A DNA stretch of 5,141 nucleotides from a bacterium HR25. GTDB lineage: Bacteria; Chloroflexota; Dehalococcoidia; SM23-28-2; HRbin24. The DNA lies in contig BEIB01000054.1 in assembly GCA_002898615.1 (NCBI GenBank), positions 1 to 5,141 on the forward strand. The letters are read 5' to 3'. This document shows, in pieces, positions 1-4,947 of this stretch (position 1 is its first letter; every line of letters begins with the position of its first letter). The notes below the pieces were generated by a model. It was given only the letters and a program-made list of their open reading frames with translations. It did no database searches and was not told the origin of the DNA. The position numbers and the translations under genes were made by a program.

Positions 1-543
1 CGCGGCACCCTCTGGCTGTCGCAGCGGCGGCCGGGCGACGAGCTGACGGTCTTCGGGCCGCTGGGGCGCGGCTTCGCCCCGGGGCCGGGGGCCAATCTAC
101 TGCTGGTGGCCGGGGGCCTGGGCATCGCCGCCCTGGTGGCCCTGGCCGACGAGGCGGTGGCCCAGGGCCGGTCGGTCACCCTCCTCCAGGGGGCACGCAC
201 GGCCGACCGGCTCCTGCCGGCCTCCCATCTCCCCCTGGAGGTGGAGGTGGTCACCGCCACCGACGACGGCTCCCGGGGCCACCACGGCCCCGTCACCGAT
301 CTGCTACCCCACTACCTGGACTGGGCGGACGAGGTCTTCGCCTGCGGCCCCAACGCCATGTTCCAGTCCATGGCGGAGGTCAGGAGGCAGCGGGCCAGTA
401 GAAAGCCCATGCAAGTCCTGCTGGAGGAGCACATGGGCTGCGGCACCGGCATCTGCTACGGCTGCGCCGTCTTCACCCGTCGGGGCGTCAGGCTGGTGTG
501 CAAGGACGGCCCCCGCTTCAACATCCGCGAGATCTTCTCCTAA
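1..543 (+). CDS. pyrK: Dihydroorotate dehydrogenase B, electron-transfer subunit PyrK (5' truncated by window)
   Basis: PyrK passes electrons from dihydroorotate oxidation in PyrD, through FAD and a [2Fe-2S] cluster, to NAD+ in the cytoplasm (pyrimidine synthesis). The reading frame is open from base 1, so the start lies outside the window and 180 C-terminal residues are seen. Visible in order: the end of the FAD-binding barrel with LGRGF near residue 22; the nucleotide-binding segment with GGLGIAAL near 38-45; TDDGS...GPVTDLL near 87-100; ACGPNAMF near 114-121; and the cluster motif C147-x4-C152-x2-C155-x11-C167 followed by KDGP, typical of PyrK. The C-terminal end looks intact. The stop is followed at once by a GC-rich hairpin. 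pyrD is usually a close neighbour, but here it begins 3.4 kb downstream with four genes between. Other members of the ferredoxin-reductase superfamily are less likely, because the cysteine spacing and the KDGP segment are PyrK-like. Confidence 0.95.
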   Translation, partial: RGTLWLSQRRPGDELTVFGPLGRGFAPGPGANLLLVAGGLGIAALVALADEAVAQGRSVTLLQGARTADRLLPASHLPLEVEVVTATDDGSRGHHGPVTDLLPHYLDWADEVFACGPNAMFQSMAEVRRQRASRKPMQVLLEEHMGCGTGICYGCAVFTRRGVRLVCKDGPRFNIREIFS

Positions 544-544
544 G

Positions 545-569
545 GGCCGGCCTGTGCAATTGGCTGGCC
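545..569 (+). terminator. Hairpin directly after the pyrK stop
   Basis: GGCCGGCC (545-552) can pair with GGCTGGCC (562-569), giving eight pairs including one G-U around a 9-nt loop. It begins one base after the TAA stop. There is no following T-run, so it may be a weak or Rho-assisted terminator, or an mRNA 3'-end stabiliser. The downstream hydrolase gene has its own -10 just after it, which fits a transcription boundary here. Confidence 0.35.
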
Positions 570-576
570 AGGTGAC

Positions 577-582
577 TATACT
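577..582 (+). promoter_or_regulatory. Candidate -10 element for the MBL-fold hydrolase
   Basis: TATACT (577-582) stands out in GC-rich surroundings and lies about 35 nt before the GTG start. The -35 is poor: TGTGCA at 553-558 (18-bp spacer) matches TTGACA at three positions. The inverted repeat GCCAG (567-571) / CTGGC (581-585) straddles the -10 and could be a small operator. A start near 589 would give a leader of about 30 nt containing the Shine-Dalgarno at 604-610. Confidence 0.45.
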
Positions 583-617
583 GGCTGCGACAGACCACTA
601 CCCGAGGAGGTGAGCCC

Positions 618-1466
618 GTGTCCGAGCACAGCGTGCGCGTCGGCAACGCCGAGATCATCGCCCTCCTGGACGCCCCCATGGCCTTTCCGTTCTCCCGCTT
701 CTTCCCCAACCTGCCCCCTCAGGAGCTGGAGCCCTACAAGGAGCTCTACCCCAAGGCCTTCACGGCGGAGGGGAACTTCCAGACCAACGCCTCGTGCTAC
801 GTGGTGCGCTCCGGCGGCCGCGCCGTGCTGGTGGACACCGGCCTCGGCCCCGGGCCCCACGACTGGCTGGGCGGCGTGCGGGGCCGTCTCCTGGAGGACA
901 TGCAGGCCAAGGGCGTGCGGCCCGAGGAGATCGAGGTCGTCGTCATCACTCACCTGCACGTGGATCACGTGGGCTGGAACCTGCAGCGGGAGGCCGGTTC
1001 GCCCCGTCCCACCTTTCCCCGCGCCCGCTACTACATTCCCCGGGCGGACTGGGAGCACTTCGTCGCCTCGCCGGAGACGGCCCGGCAGTCCGGCCTGGAC
1101 CAGACGGTGGCCCCCCTCCAGGAGCTGGGGGTGCTGGAGCTCTTCAGCGGCGAGGTGTCCCTCATAGAGGGGGTCACCACCCTCCCCACGCCCGGCCACA
1201 CCCCCGGTCACACCAGTGTCCTGGTGGCCTCCCTGGGCGAGCGGGCCATCATCACCGGTGATCTGGCCCACCACCCGGCCCAGGTAGAGCACACCGACTG
1301 GGTGCCGGCCTTCGACAGCGACCCCCAGCAGGCCATCGAGAGCCGGCGGCGCGTCCTGGACATGCTGGAGAGCGAGGGGCTGGTGGGCGCCTTCTGCCAC
1401 TTCCCCAACCCCGGATTCGGCCGGGTCATCAGGCTGGAAGGGCGGCGCATCTTCCGCGCCCTCTAG
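618..1466 (+). CDS. Metallo-beta-lactamase-fold hydrolase, substrate unknown
   Basis: A 282-residue cytoplasmic protein of the MBL superfamily, in the general group with AHL lactonase- and methyl parathion hydrolase-like enzymes. The binuclear metal site appears complete: H112-x-H114-x-D116-H117 (HLHVDH), H194 in TPGHTPGH, D215 in TGD, and H261 near the C-terminus in CHFP. The N-terminal segment at about 20-50, rich in F and P, precedes LVDTGLG (71-77) and could shape the substrate pocket. No signal peptide or membrane segment is seen. The GTG start at 618 is chosen because GAGGAGG (604-610) lies 7 nt upstream and the protein begins just before the first strand. The gene follows pyrK on the same strand but has a candidate promoter of its own, and it converges on mrp. 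Hydrolysis of a lactone, ester or thioester is the family expectation; the real substrate cannot be read from the sequence. Confidence 0.9.
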   Translation: MSEHSVRVGNAEIIALLDAPMAFPFSRFFPNLPPQELEPYKELYPKAFTAEGNFQTNASCYVVRSGGRAVLVDTGLGPGPHDWLGGVRGRLLEDMQAKGVRPEEIEVVVITHLHVDHVGWNLQREAGSPRPTFPRARYYIPRADWEHFVASPETARQSGLDQTVAPLQELGVLELFSGEVSLIEGVTTLPTPGHTPGHTSVLVASLGERAIITGDLAHHPAQVEHTDWVPAFDSDPQQAIESRRRVLDMLESEGLVGAFCHFPNPGFGRVIRLEGRRIFRAL

Positions 1467-1474
1467 GGCAGTAG

Positions 1475-1494
1475 CGTCCTCGATGGACAGGACG
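1475..1494. repeat. Small hairpin CGTCCT/AGGACG before the main terminator
   Basis: CGTCCT (1475-1480) and AGGACG (1489-1494) are perfect 6-bp arms around an 8-nt loop. The structure abuts the larger hairpin starting at 1494, so the two form a tandem in the convergent gap. For minus-strand mrp transcripts it would be the second hairpin met. Confidence 0.4.
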
Positions 1495-1519
1495 AGGGGC
1501 CTCCCGTGGGAGGCCCCTC
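1494..1519. terminator. Bidirectional hairpin between convergent hydrolase and mrp genes
   Basis: GAGGGGCCTCCC (1494-1505) and GGGAGGCCCCTC (1508-1519) are perfect 12-nt complementary arms, in practice about 11 bp with a 4-nt loop. It sits 27 nt after the hydrolase stop and 21 nt beyond the mrp stop, so it can serve both strands. Neither side has a real T-run (CTGCGTCTC on the plus side), so termination may be structure-driven or Rho-assisted. Confidence 0.65.
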
Positions 1520-1540
1520 CTGCGTCTCTGCGATGTCCGC

Positions 1541-2647
1541 TCAGCCCTGCTGGCTGCCGGCGGCCGCCAGGAAGAAGTGCTGGACGCTGCACTTGGCGGC
1601 CACCTTCTGGGCTATCTCCATGATGGCCCGGGAGACGGGCGAGTCCGGAGCCGCCTCCACAATGGGGGTGCCAGCGTCGGCCCCCTCTCGTACGCGGGGG
1701 TCCAGGGGCACCTCGCCCAGGAAGTCCAGCCCCAGCTCCTCCGCCGCCTGACGGGCGCCGCCGTGGCCGAAGATCTCCACCCGTCCCTCGCAGTGGGGGC
1801 AGATGAAGTAGCTCATGTTCTCCACCACGCCGAAGACGGGGACGCTGAGCCGTTCAAACATGGCTACCGCCTTCAAGGCGTCCTCCAGGGAGACCGCGTT
1901 GGGCGTGGTGACGATGACTACGCCAGCGATGGGCGCCTCCTGGGCCATGCTCATGGAGGCGTCGCTGGTGCCCGGAGGCAGGTCGATGACCAGGTAGTCC
2001 AGCTCGCCGTCCTCACCCCAGGGGATGTCGTGGAGGAGCTGTCGCACCCCGGTGCCGATCATGGGCCCCCGCCAGATGACGGCCTGGCCGGGCTTCAGCA
2101 GGAAGCCGATGGAGACCACCTTGAGCCCGAAGCGATCGACGATAGAGAGACCCCGCTCCGCCTGGAAGCCCTGCTGTAGCCCCAGCATGGTAGGGATGTT
2201 GGGACCGGTCAGGTCGGCGTCCAAGAGGCCAACGCGAGCGCCGTAGCGGCGCAGCGCCAGCGCCAGGTTGACGGCCACCGTGGACTTGCCCACCCCGCCC
2301 TTGTTGGAGGCTACGGCGATGATGTTGCGGACCCCCTCCACCGGCCGGGGGCCTCGCTGGCGGGTGGCCCGCACCTCGGCCTCCATCTCCACCTCGGCGT
2401 GGCTCACGCCGGGGAGGGAGCGGATGAGCTCCTCAGCCTGGCGCTTCATCTGGTCCCGCACGGGACAGGCCGGCGTGGTCAGGGTGATCTTTACGGAGAC
2501 GTTCCCCCCGCAGATGGCTATATCTGAGTCCCGGACGAAGCCCAGGGTGACGATGTCACGGTGCAGGTCAGGGTCCTGAATCTGGCGCAGGGCGTCCAGG
2601 ACGGCCTGTTTAGTGACGCCGTCCTCTTCCCTGTTCTGGTCGGCCAT
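1541..2647 (-). CDS. mrp: Mrp/ApbC-type Fe-S cluster carrier P-loop ATPase
   Basis: Family members bind a bridging Fe-S cluster as dimers and transfer it to apo-proteins in the cytoplasm, with ATP hydrolysis needed in vivo. The 368-residue protein has the usual two-part layout: an N-terminal MIP18/DUF59 domain at about 12-95, including TPACPVRD with C61, then a MinD/ParA-like ATPase. The deviant Walker A is KGGVGKST (116-123), Walker A' is DADLTGPNIP (143-152), the switch segment is DLPPGTSD (222-229), and the cluster-binding pair is C283-x2-C286 in FICPHC. A further Cys, C353, lies near the C-terminus. The ATG at 2647 is preferred over an in-frame ATG 39 nt upstream because AGGAGG lies 8 nt before it and MIP18 homology begins soon after. 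It overlaps the end of the SufR-like gene by 38 nt, so translation is probably coupled. Confidence 0.95.
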   Translation of the reverse strand: MADQNREEDGVTKQAVLDALRQIQDPDLHRDIVTLGFVRDSDIAICGGNVSVKITLTTPACPVRDQMKRQAEELIRSLPGVSHAEVEMEAEVRATRQRGPRPVEGVRNIIAVASNKGGVGKSTVAVNLALALRRYGARVGLLDADLTGPNIPTMLGLQQGFQAERGLSIVDRFGLKVVSIGFLLKPGQAVIWRGPMIGTGVRQLLHDIPWGEDGELDYLVIDLPPGTSDASMSMAQEAPIAGVVIVTTPNAVSLEDALKAVAMFERLSVPVFGVVENMSYFICPHCEGRVEIFGHGGARQAAEELGLDFLGEVPLDPRVREGADAGTPIVEAAPDSPVSRAIMEIAQKVAAKCSVQHFFLAAAGSQQG

Positions 2648-3344
2648 GGGCCTGTCCTCCTGTCGCTTTCCCCTTCGAAGCCACATCTTTGTTGCTGCTC
2701 CCCTCCGTGCGGGTGAGGTCTATGATGAAGCGGCAGCTCTCGGCGCCCCGGCTCATGAACTGGCTGCAGCGGACCGGATGCCCCAGGACGCGGCTGAGGA
2801 GGGCCAGGTGCCACTCGCATACCTCCTCATGGGCCTGGGCCACCTGGTGGTAGAGGCAGTTGTAGTCTATGATCTCGAAGCCATTCTCGGTGCGCCGCCA
2901 CTCTGCCAGGCCACTCTCCTGGCCCAGGAGCTGGGCTACCGCCTCCACCCGCTCCGGCAACTCCTTACCCTGGACGAGGCCCTCGTAGCGGCGCACCTCC
3001 CCCTCCAGCGCCCGGCTGAGGAGGAGCCGCCGCTTCTCCTTGGGGCTCAGCCCCTCCAGCTCCTGCGGTGAGAGGCTTCCCACCTGCTCCAGGAGCATGA
3101 GGGCCAGCCTCTCGTAGCGCTTGGGGAAGGTCTCCTGGCCGGCCTCGGCCAGGGTGAACAGGTAATGGGGACGGCCCGCCCGCTGTCGTACCTCGCGGGA
3201 ATTGACCAGGCGGTCCCTCTCCATGGCCATCAGGTGCTGCCGGATGGTGATGCGGGCTAGGCCGAGGGCCCGTGCCAGGTCGTCTACCGTGGCCCCGCCT
3301 GTGCGCTTGAGATAGTCCAGGATCTGTCGCTTGGTCTTCTGCAT
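2610..3344 (-). CDS. SufR-like winged-helix transcriptional regulator with four C-terminal cysteines
   Basis: A DNA-binding regulator of the DeoR/ArsR-like group (COG2345-type) that includes the Fe-S sensor SufR. From the start chosen here it has 244 residues: winged helix at about 1-65 (ATVDDLARALGL, then RITIRQHLMAMERDRLV, wing AGRPHYLFTL), a helical linker, and a C-terminal sensor with C163-x12-C176-x16-C193-x10-C204. The first interval, in NC...HEEVC, matches the SufR pattern; the later spacings differ from the cyanobacterial protein. Cys ligation of a [4Fe-4S] cluster is therefore inferred. The basic tail after about 212 overlaps the mrp start region and may be unstructured. The start is uncertain: ATGs at 3356 and 3353 are possible, while the ATG at 3392 is unlikely because it lies next to a TATACT -10. 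Being followed by mrp supports a role in Fe-S homeostasis and possibly autoregulation. Confidence 0.88.
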   Translation of the reverse strand: MQKTKRQILDYLKRTGGATVDDLARALGLARITIRQHLMAMERDRLVNSREVRQRAGRPHYLFTLAEAGQETFPKRYERLALMLLEQVGSLSPQELEGLSPKEKRRLLLSRALEGEVRRYEGLVQGKELPERVEAVAQLLGQESGLAEWRRTENGFEIIDYNCLYHQVAQAHEEVCEWHLALLSRVLGHPVRCSQFMSRGAESCRFIIDLTRTEGSSNKDVASKGKATGGQAHGRPEQGRGRRH

Positions 3345-3382
3345 CGTCCTCATCATGGAGGCCTGGCAGCCTCGCTCCTCAC

Positions 3383-3388
3383 AGTATA
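3383..3388 (-). promoter_or_regulatory. Candidate -10 for the sufR-like/mrp operon
   Basis: On the minus strand TATACT runs from 3388 to 3383 in an AT-rich island. No good -35 is seen: the hexamer 17 bp upstream is TGCCTT, and the spacer contains six consecutive Gs. A start near 3376 would leave a leader of about 20-32 nt before ATG 3356 or 3344. It would also place the ATG at 3392 outside the message, which helps decide the gene start. A promoter lacking a -35 often depends on an activator or is regulated. Confidence 0.45.
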
Positions 3389-3419
3389 ACATAACCCCCC
3401 GGCTAAAGGCAGCGTATAT

Positions 3420-3490
3420 GGGAAGTGTAGGCTGTTTTTATCGTAAATACCTTGACACAGTTTTTTGGCGGTGCTAAACTGACACTTCCC
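3420..3490. promoter_or_regulatory. Operator candidates around the divergent promoter
   Basis: Several repeats surround the plus-strand promoter. GGGAAGTGT (3420-3428) and ACACTTCCC (3482-3490) are perfect 9-bp inverted arms lying outside the -35 and -10. CAGTTT (3458-3463) and AAACTG (3476-3481) are perfect 6-bp arms inside the core promoter. TGACAC occurs directly at 3453-3458 and 3480-3485. TTTA-TCG-TAAA (3437-3447) lies just upstream of the -35. The adjacent SufR-like regulator is the obvious candidate binder, but none of these is a known SufR site; the CAAC-N6-GTTG cyanobacterial pattern is not seen. Confidence 0.4.
3452..3480 (+). promoter_or_regulatory. Near-consensus sigma-70-type promoter for the small CxHH...CxxC gene
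   Basis: The -35 TTGACA (3452-3457) is perfect, the spacer is exactly 17 bp, and the -10 is TAAACT (3475-3480). An AT-rich patch at 3435-3448 could act as an UP element. Transcription should begin near 3487, giving a leader of roughly 78 nt before the ATG at 3566. This is the strongest promoter in the window, and it is overlapped by inverted repeats, suggesting a strong but repressible start. Confidence 0.78.
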
Positions 3491-3544
3491 GGCGATACAG
3501 GCCGGGGTGCCCTCGGCGGCGTAACGTTGCCTGCTTGGGGGCAT
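3488..3544 (+). promoter_or_regulatory. Foldable 5' leader of the small CxHH...CxxC gene
   Basis: Three pairings can coexist. CCCGGC (3488-3493) pairs with GCCGGG (3501-3506) over a 7-nt loop. GGCGGCG (3515-3521) pairs with CGTTGCC (3525-3531), with two G-U pairs and a TAA loop. GTGCCC (3507-3512) pairs with GGGCAT (3539-3544), enclosing the second hairpin. The structure ends 7 nt before the Shine-Dalgarno GGAGGT (3552-3557), which is left exposed. I do not recognise it as a known riboswitch class. GC-rich sequence folds easily, so this is a lead only. Confidence 0.33.
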
Positions 3545-3565
3545 CAATAAGGGAGGTGTGATGTG

Positions 3566-3832
3566 ATGATTGAGATGACCATGCCGGTGAGGGAGCAGGA
3601 GACCTCCCAGTGCCGCCACCATTGGGTCATCGAGACGCCCAACGGCGCTGTCAGCCGTGGCCGCTGCAAGCGCTGCGGCGCTATCCAGGAGTTCCACAAC
3701 TCCATGCCCGAGACCAGCTACTGGGACGACGACTCCTCCAAGGGCTCCCGCTGGGGCCACCGTGGCCAGGACGCCGAGGAGGGGACAGCGGTCTCCGTCG
3801 GCGTCGGCAGCGAGGACAGCTCTTGGGAGTAG
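3566..3832 (+). CDS. Small putative zinc-binding protein with CxHH...CxxC motif, function unknown
   Basis: An 88-residue soluble protein. Residues 16-45 hold the conserved-looking part: C16-x-H18-H19-W20, then VIETPNG, then S30-x-G-x-C34-x2-C37-G38, then QEFHNS. Two cysteines plus one or both histidines, with the CxxC knuckle, make a four-ligand zinc site likely. I recall similar short CxHHW...CxxCG proteins of unknown function in Chloroflexi and Actinobacteria; this is from memory and not checked. The tail (about 49-88) is acidic, low in complexity and probably disordered. The ATG at 3566 has GGAGGT 8 nt upstream; a GTG at 3563 would add one residue. The gene has a strong promoter and folded leader of its own and ends in a hairpin terminator, so it is monocistronic. 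Divergence from the SufR-like regulator suggests shared control. Possible roles, such as binding a nucleic acid or partner protein, are guesses. Confidence 0.87.
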   Translation: MIEMTMPVREQETSQCRHHWVIETPNGAVSRGRCKRCGAIQEFHNSMPETSYWDDDSSKGSRWGHRGQDAEEGTAVSVGVGSEDSSWE

Positions 3833-3857
3833 CTCTCCCTTACTCTGACGCACCCCG

Positions 3858-3885
3858 GGGCCCCGCTCCTGGAGCGGGGCCCTTT
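3858..3885 (+). terminator. Intrinsic-type terminator after the small CxHH...CxxC gene
   Basis: GGGCCCCGCTCC (3858-3869) and GGAGCGGGGCCC (3871-3882) are perfect complementary 12-nt arms, in practice 11 bp with a 3-nt loop, followed by TTT at 3883-3885. The T-run is short but the stem is very stable. It lies 25 nt after the stop codon and 8 nt before the pyrD -10, isolating pyrD from upstream transcription. Confidence 0.72.
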
Positions 3886-3892
3886 CGCGTCC

Positions 3893-3898
3893 TATAAT
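3893..3898 (+). promoter_or_regulatory. Perfect -10 (TATAAT) for leaderless pyrD
   Basis: TATAAT at 3893-3898 is a consensus -10 with 9 nt between it and the ATG at 3908, so transcription would begin within a few bases of the start codon. The matching -35 position (TGGAGC at 3870-3875, 17-bp spacer) is poor and falls inside the terminator stem. No Shine-Dalgarno is seen before the ATG. Together these indicate a leaderless mRNA. Confidence 0.62.
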
Positions 3899-3907
3899 GC
3901 CGGTAAG

Positions 3908-4852
3908 ATGGACTGGGCGATAGAGCTGGGAGCGGGCCGCAAGCGCAGCCTCATCCTCCGCAATCCCGTCATTACCGCCTCTGGTTGCTTCGGCAACGGC
4001 ATTGAGTTTCAGCGTGTGCTGGACATCCAGCGGCTGGGCGCCATCGTCAGCAAGGGGATCACCCTGCACCCGCGGAGCGGCAACCCTCAGCGCCGCATAG
4101 TGGAGACGGCGGCGGGGATGATCAACTCCATCGGCCTCCAGAACGTGGGGGTGGAGGCCATCGTCAGGGATATAGCGCCCGTCTGGGCCACCTGGCGGGT
4201 GCCGGTCATCGCCAACATCGCCGCCGAGAGGGTGGAGGACTACGCCCTGCTGGCCCGCCGGCTGGACGCCGTCCCCGGGGTGAGCGCCCTGGAGCTGAAC
4301 ATCAGTTGCCCCAACGTGGAGAACGGGCTGGAGTTCGGCTGTCAGCCTGAGCTGGCGGCCGAGGTCACCCGCGCCGTGGCCTCCGAGACGACGCTGCCAG
4401 TGCTGGTGAAGCTCAGCCCCAGCGCTGGCGACATCGTGGCGGTGGCGAGGGCGGTGGTGGAGGCCGGCGCCGATGCCCTGACCATCGCCAACACCTTCCC
4501 GGCCATGGCCATAGACATAGGCCGCCGACGGCCCGCCCTGGGCTGGGGCTCCGGCGGCCTCTCCGGACCGGCCATCAAGCCCATAGTCCTCAAGATGGTC
4601 TACGACGTGGCCCGGGCCGAGGTGGGCGTCCCCATCATCGGCTGCGGCGGTATCGTCACCTGGCAGGACGCTGTGGAATACCTGATGGCAGGCGCCAGCG
4701 CGGTGCAGGTGGGAACGGCCACCTTCCGCAACCCCCAGGCACCGCTGGAAGTCCTGGACGGCCTGGAGGCGTTCCTGCGGCAGGAGGGGGTGGAGGACTG
4801 GCGAGGGATAGTGGGAGCGGCCCTGCCAGGGAAGGCCGTCCGCAGCGCCTGA
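3908..4852 (+). CDS. pyrD: Dihydroorotate dehydrogenase, class 1B catalytic subunit PyrD
   Basis: PyrD oxidises dihydroorotate to orotate with FMN, the fourth step of pyrimidine synthesis, and in class 1B hands electrons to PyrK. The 314-residue length is normal and the TIM-barrel motifs appear in order: NPVITASGCFGNG (19-31), SKGIT with K49, NPQRRIVET and GMINSIGLQN (59-79), N131-I-S-C134-P-N136 with the Cys expected as catalytic base, VKLSP (167-171), the AMAIDI segment (199-204), GGLSGPAIKP (216-225), IIGCGGI (243-249) and the FMN phosphate segment AVQVGTATF (265-273). The catalytic Cys and the presence of PyrK support class 1B. The ATG at 3908 puts the first strand at the usual distance and lies 9 nt after TATAAT. 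No Shine-Dalgarno is visible. PyrK is encoded 3.4 kb upstream rather than adjacent. Confidence 0.96.
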   Translation: MDWAIELGAGRKRSLILRNPVITASGCFGNGIEFQRVLDIQRLGAIVSKGITLHPRSGNPQRRIVETAAGMINSIGLQNVGVEAIVRDIAPVWATWRVPVIANIAAERVEDYALLARRLDAVPGVSALELNISCPNVENGLEFGCQPELAAEVTRAVASETTLPVLVKLSPSAGDIVAVARAVVEAGADALTIANTFPAMAIDIGRRRPALGWGSGGLSGPAIKPIVLKMVYDVARAEVGVPIIGCGGIVTWQDAVEYLMAGASAVQVGTATFRNPQAPLEVLDGLEAFLRQEGVEDWRGIVGAALPGKAVRSA

Positions 4853-4863
4853 GGCCTCGCTCC

Positions 4864-4919
4864 GACAACGAAGCGCTTTCACCCCCGACGGCGTTGTCTC
4901 TTCGGGAACGTCAACGTTC
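4864..4919. repeat. Inverted repeats between pyrD and the membrane-protein gene
   Basis: GACAACG (4864-4870) and CGTTGTC (4892-4898) are perfect 7-bp arms 21 nt apart. Just after them GAACGT (4906-4911) and ACGTTC (4914-4919) form a tight palindrome with a 2-nt centre. The first pair could act as a loose terminator for pyrD and the second as an operator for the next gene. The rest of the 95-nt gap shows no clear -35/-10 pair. Confidence 0.35.
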
Positions 4920-4947
4920 ACTACTCCAGAACGATGGAAGAGCGAGG

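Noticed and set aside
576..1592. 338-residue minus-strand open frame over the MBL hydrolase
   Set aside because: Shadow of a gene with a complete catalytic motif set. Its composition (G, H, L, V, R) is antisense-like and it would run across the convergent terminator.
2648..2686. Upstream ATG (2686) as the mrp start
   Set aside because: It would add 13 basic residues (WLRRGKRQEDRP) not expected in the family, and it would place the good AGGAGG site inside the coding region instead of 8 nt before ATG 2647.
2610..3344. Annotating the regulator as an arsenic-responsive ArsR repressor
   Set aside because: The winged helix resembles the broad ArsR/DeoR group, but the C-terminal four-Cys sensor domain and the mrp partner fit the SufR-like branch; there are no arsenic genes nearby.
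3500..3545. A TPP-type or other known riboswitch in the leader (GGGGTGC segment)
   Set aside because: The conserved CTGAGA and second-domain TPP signatures are absent, and I could not match the fold to any riboswitch consensus I know.
3353..4921. 522-residue minus-strand open frame antisense to pyrD and the small gene
   Set aside because: It lies over two well-supported plus-strand genes, is rich in G/H/A/P/R as expected from antisense GC-rich codons, and contains no recognisable domain.
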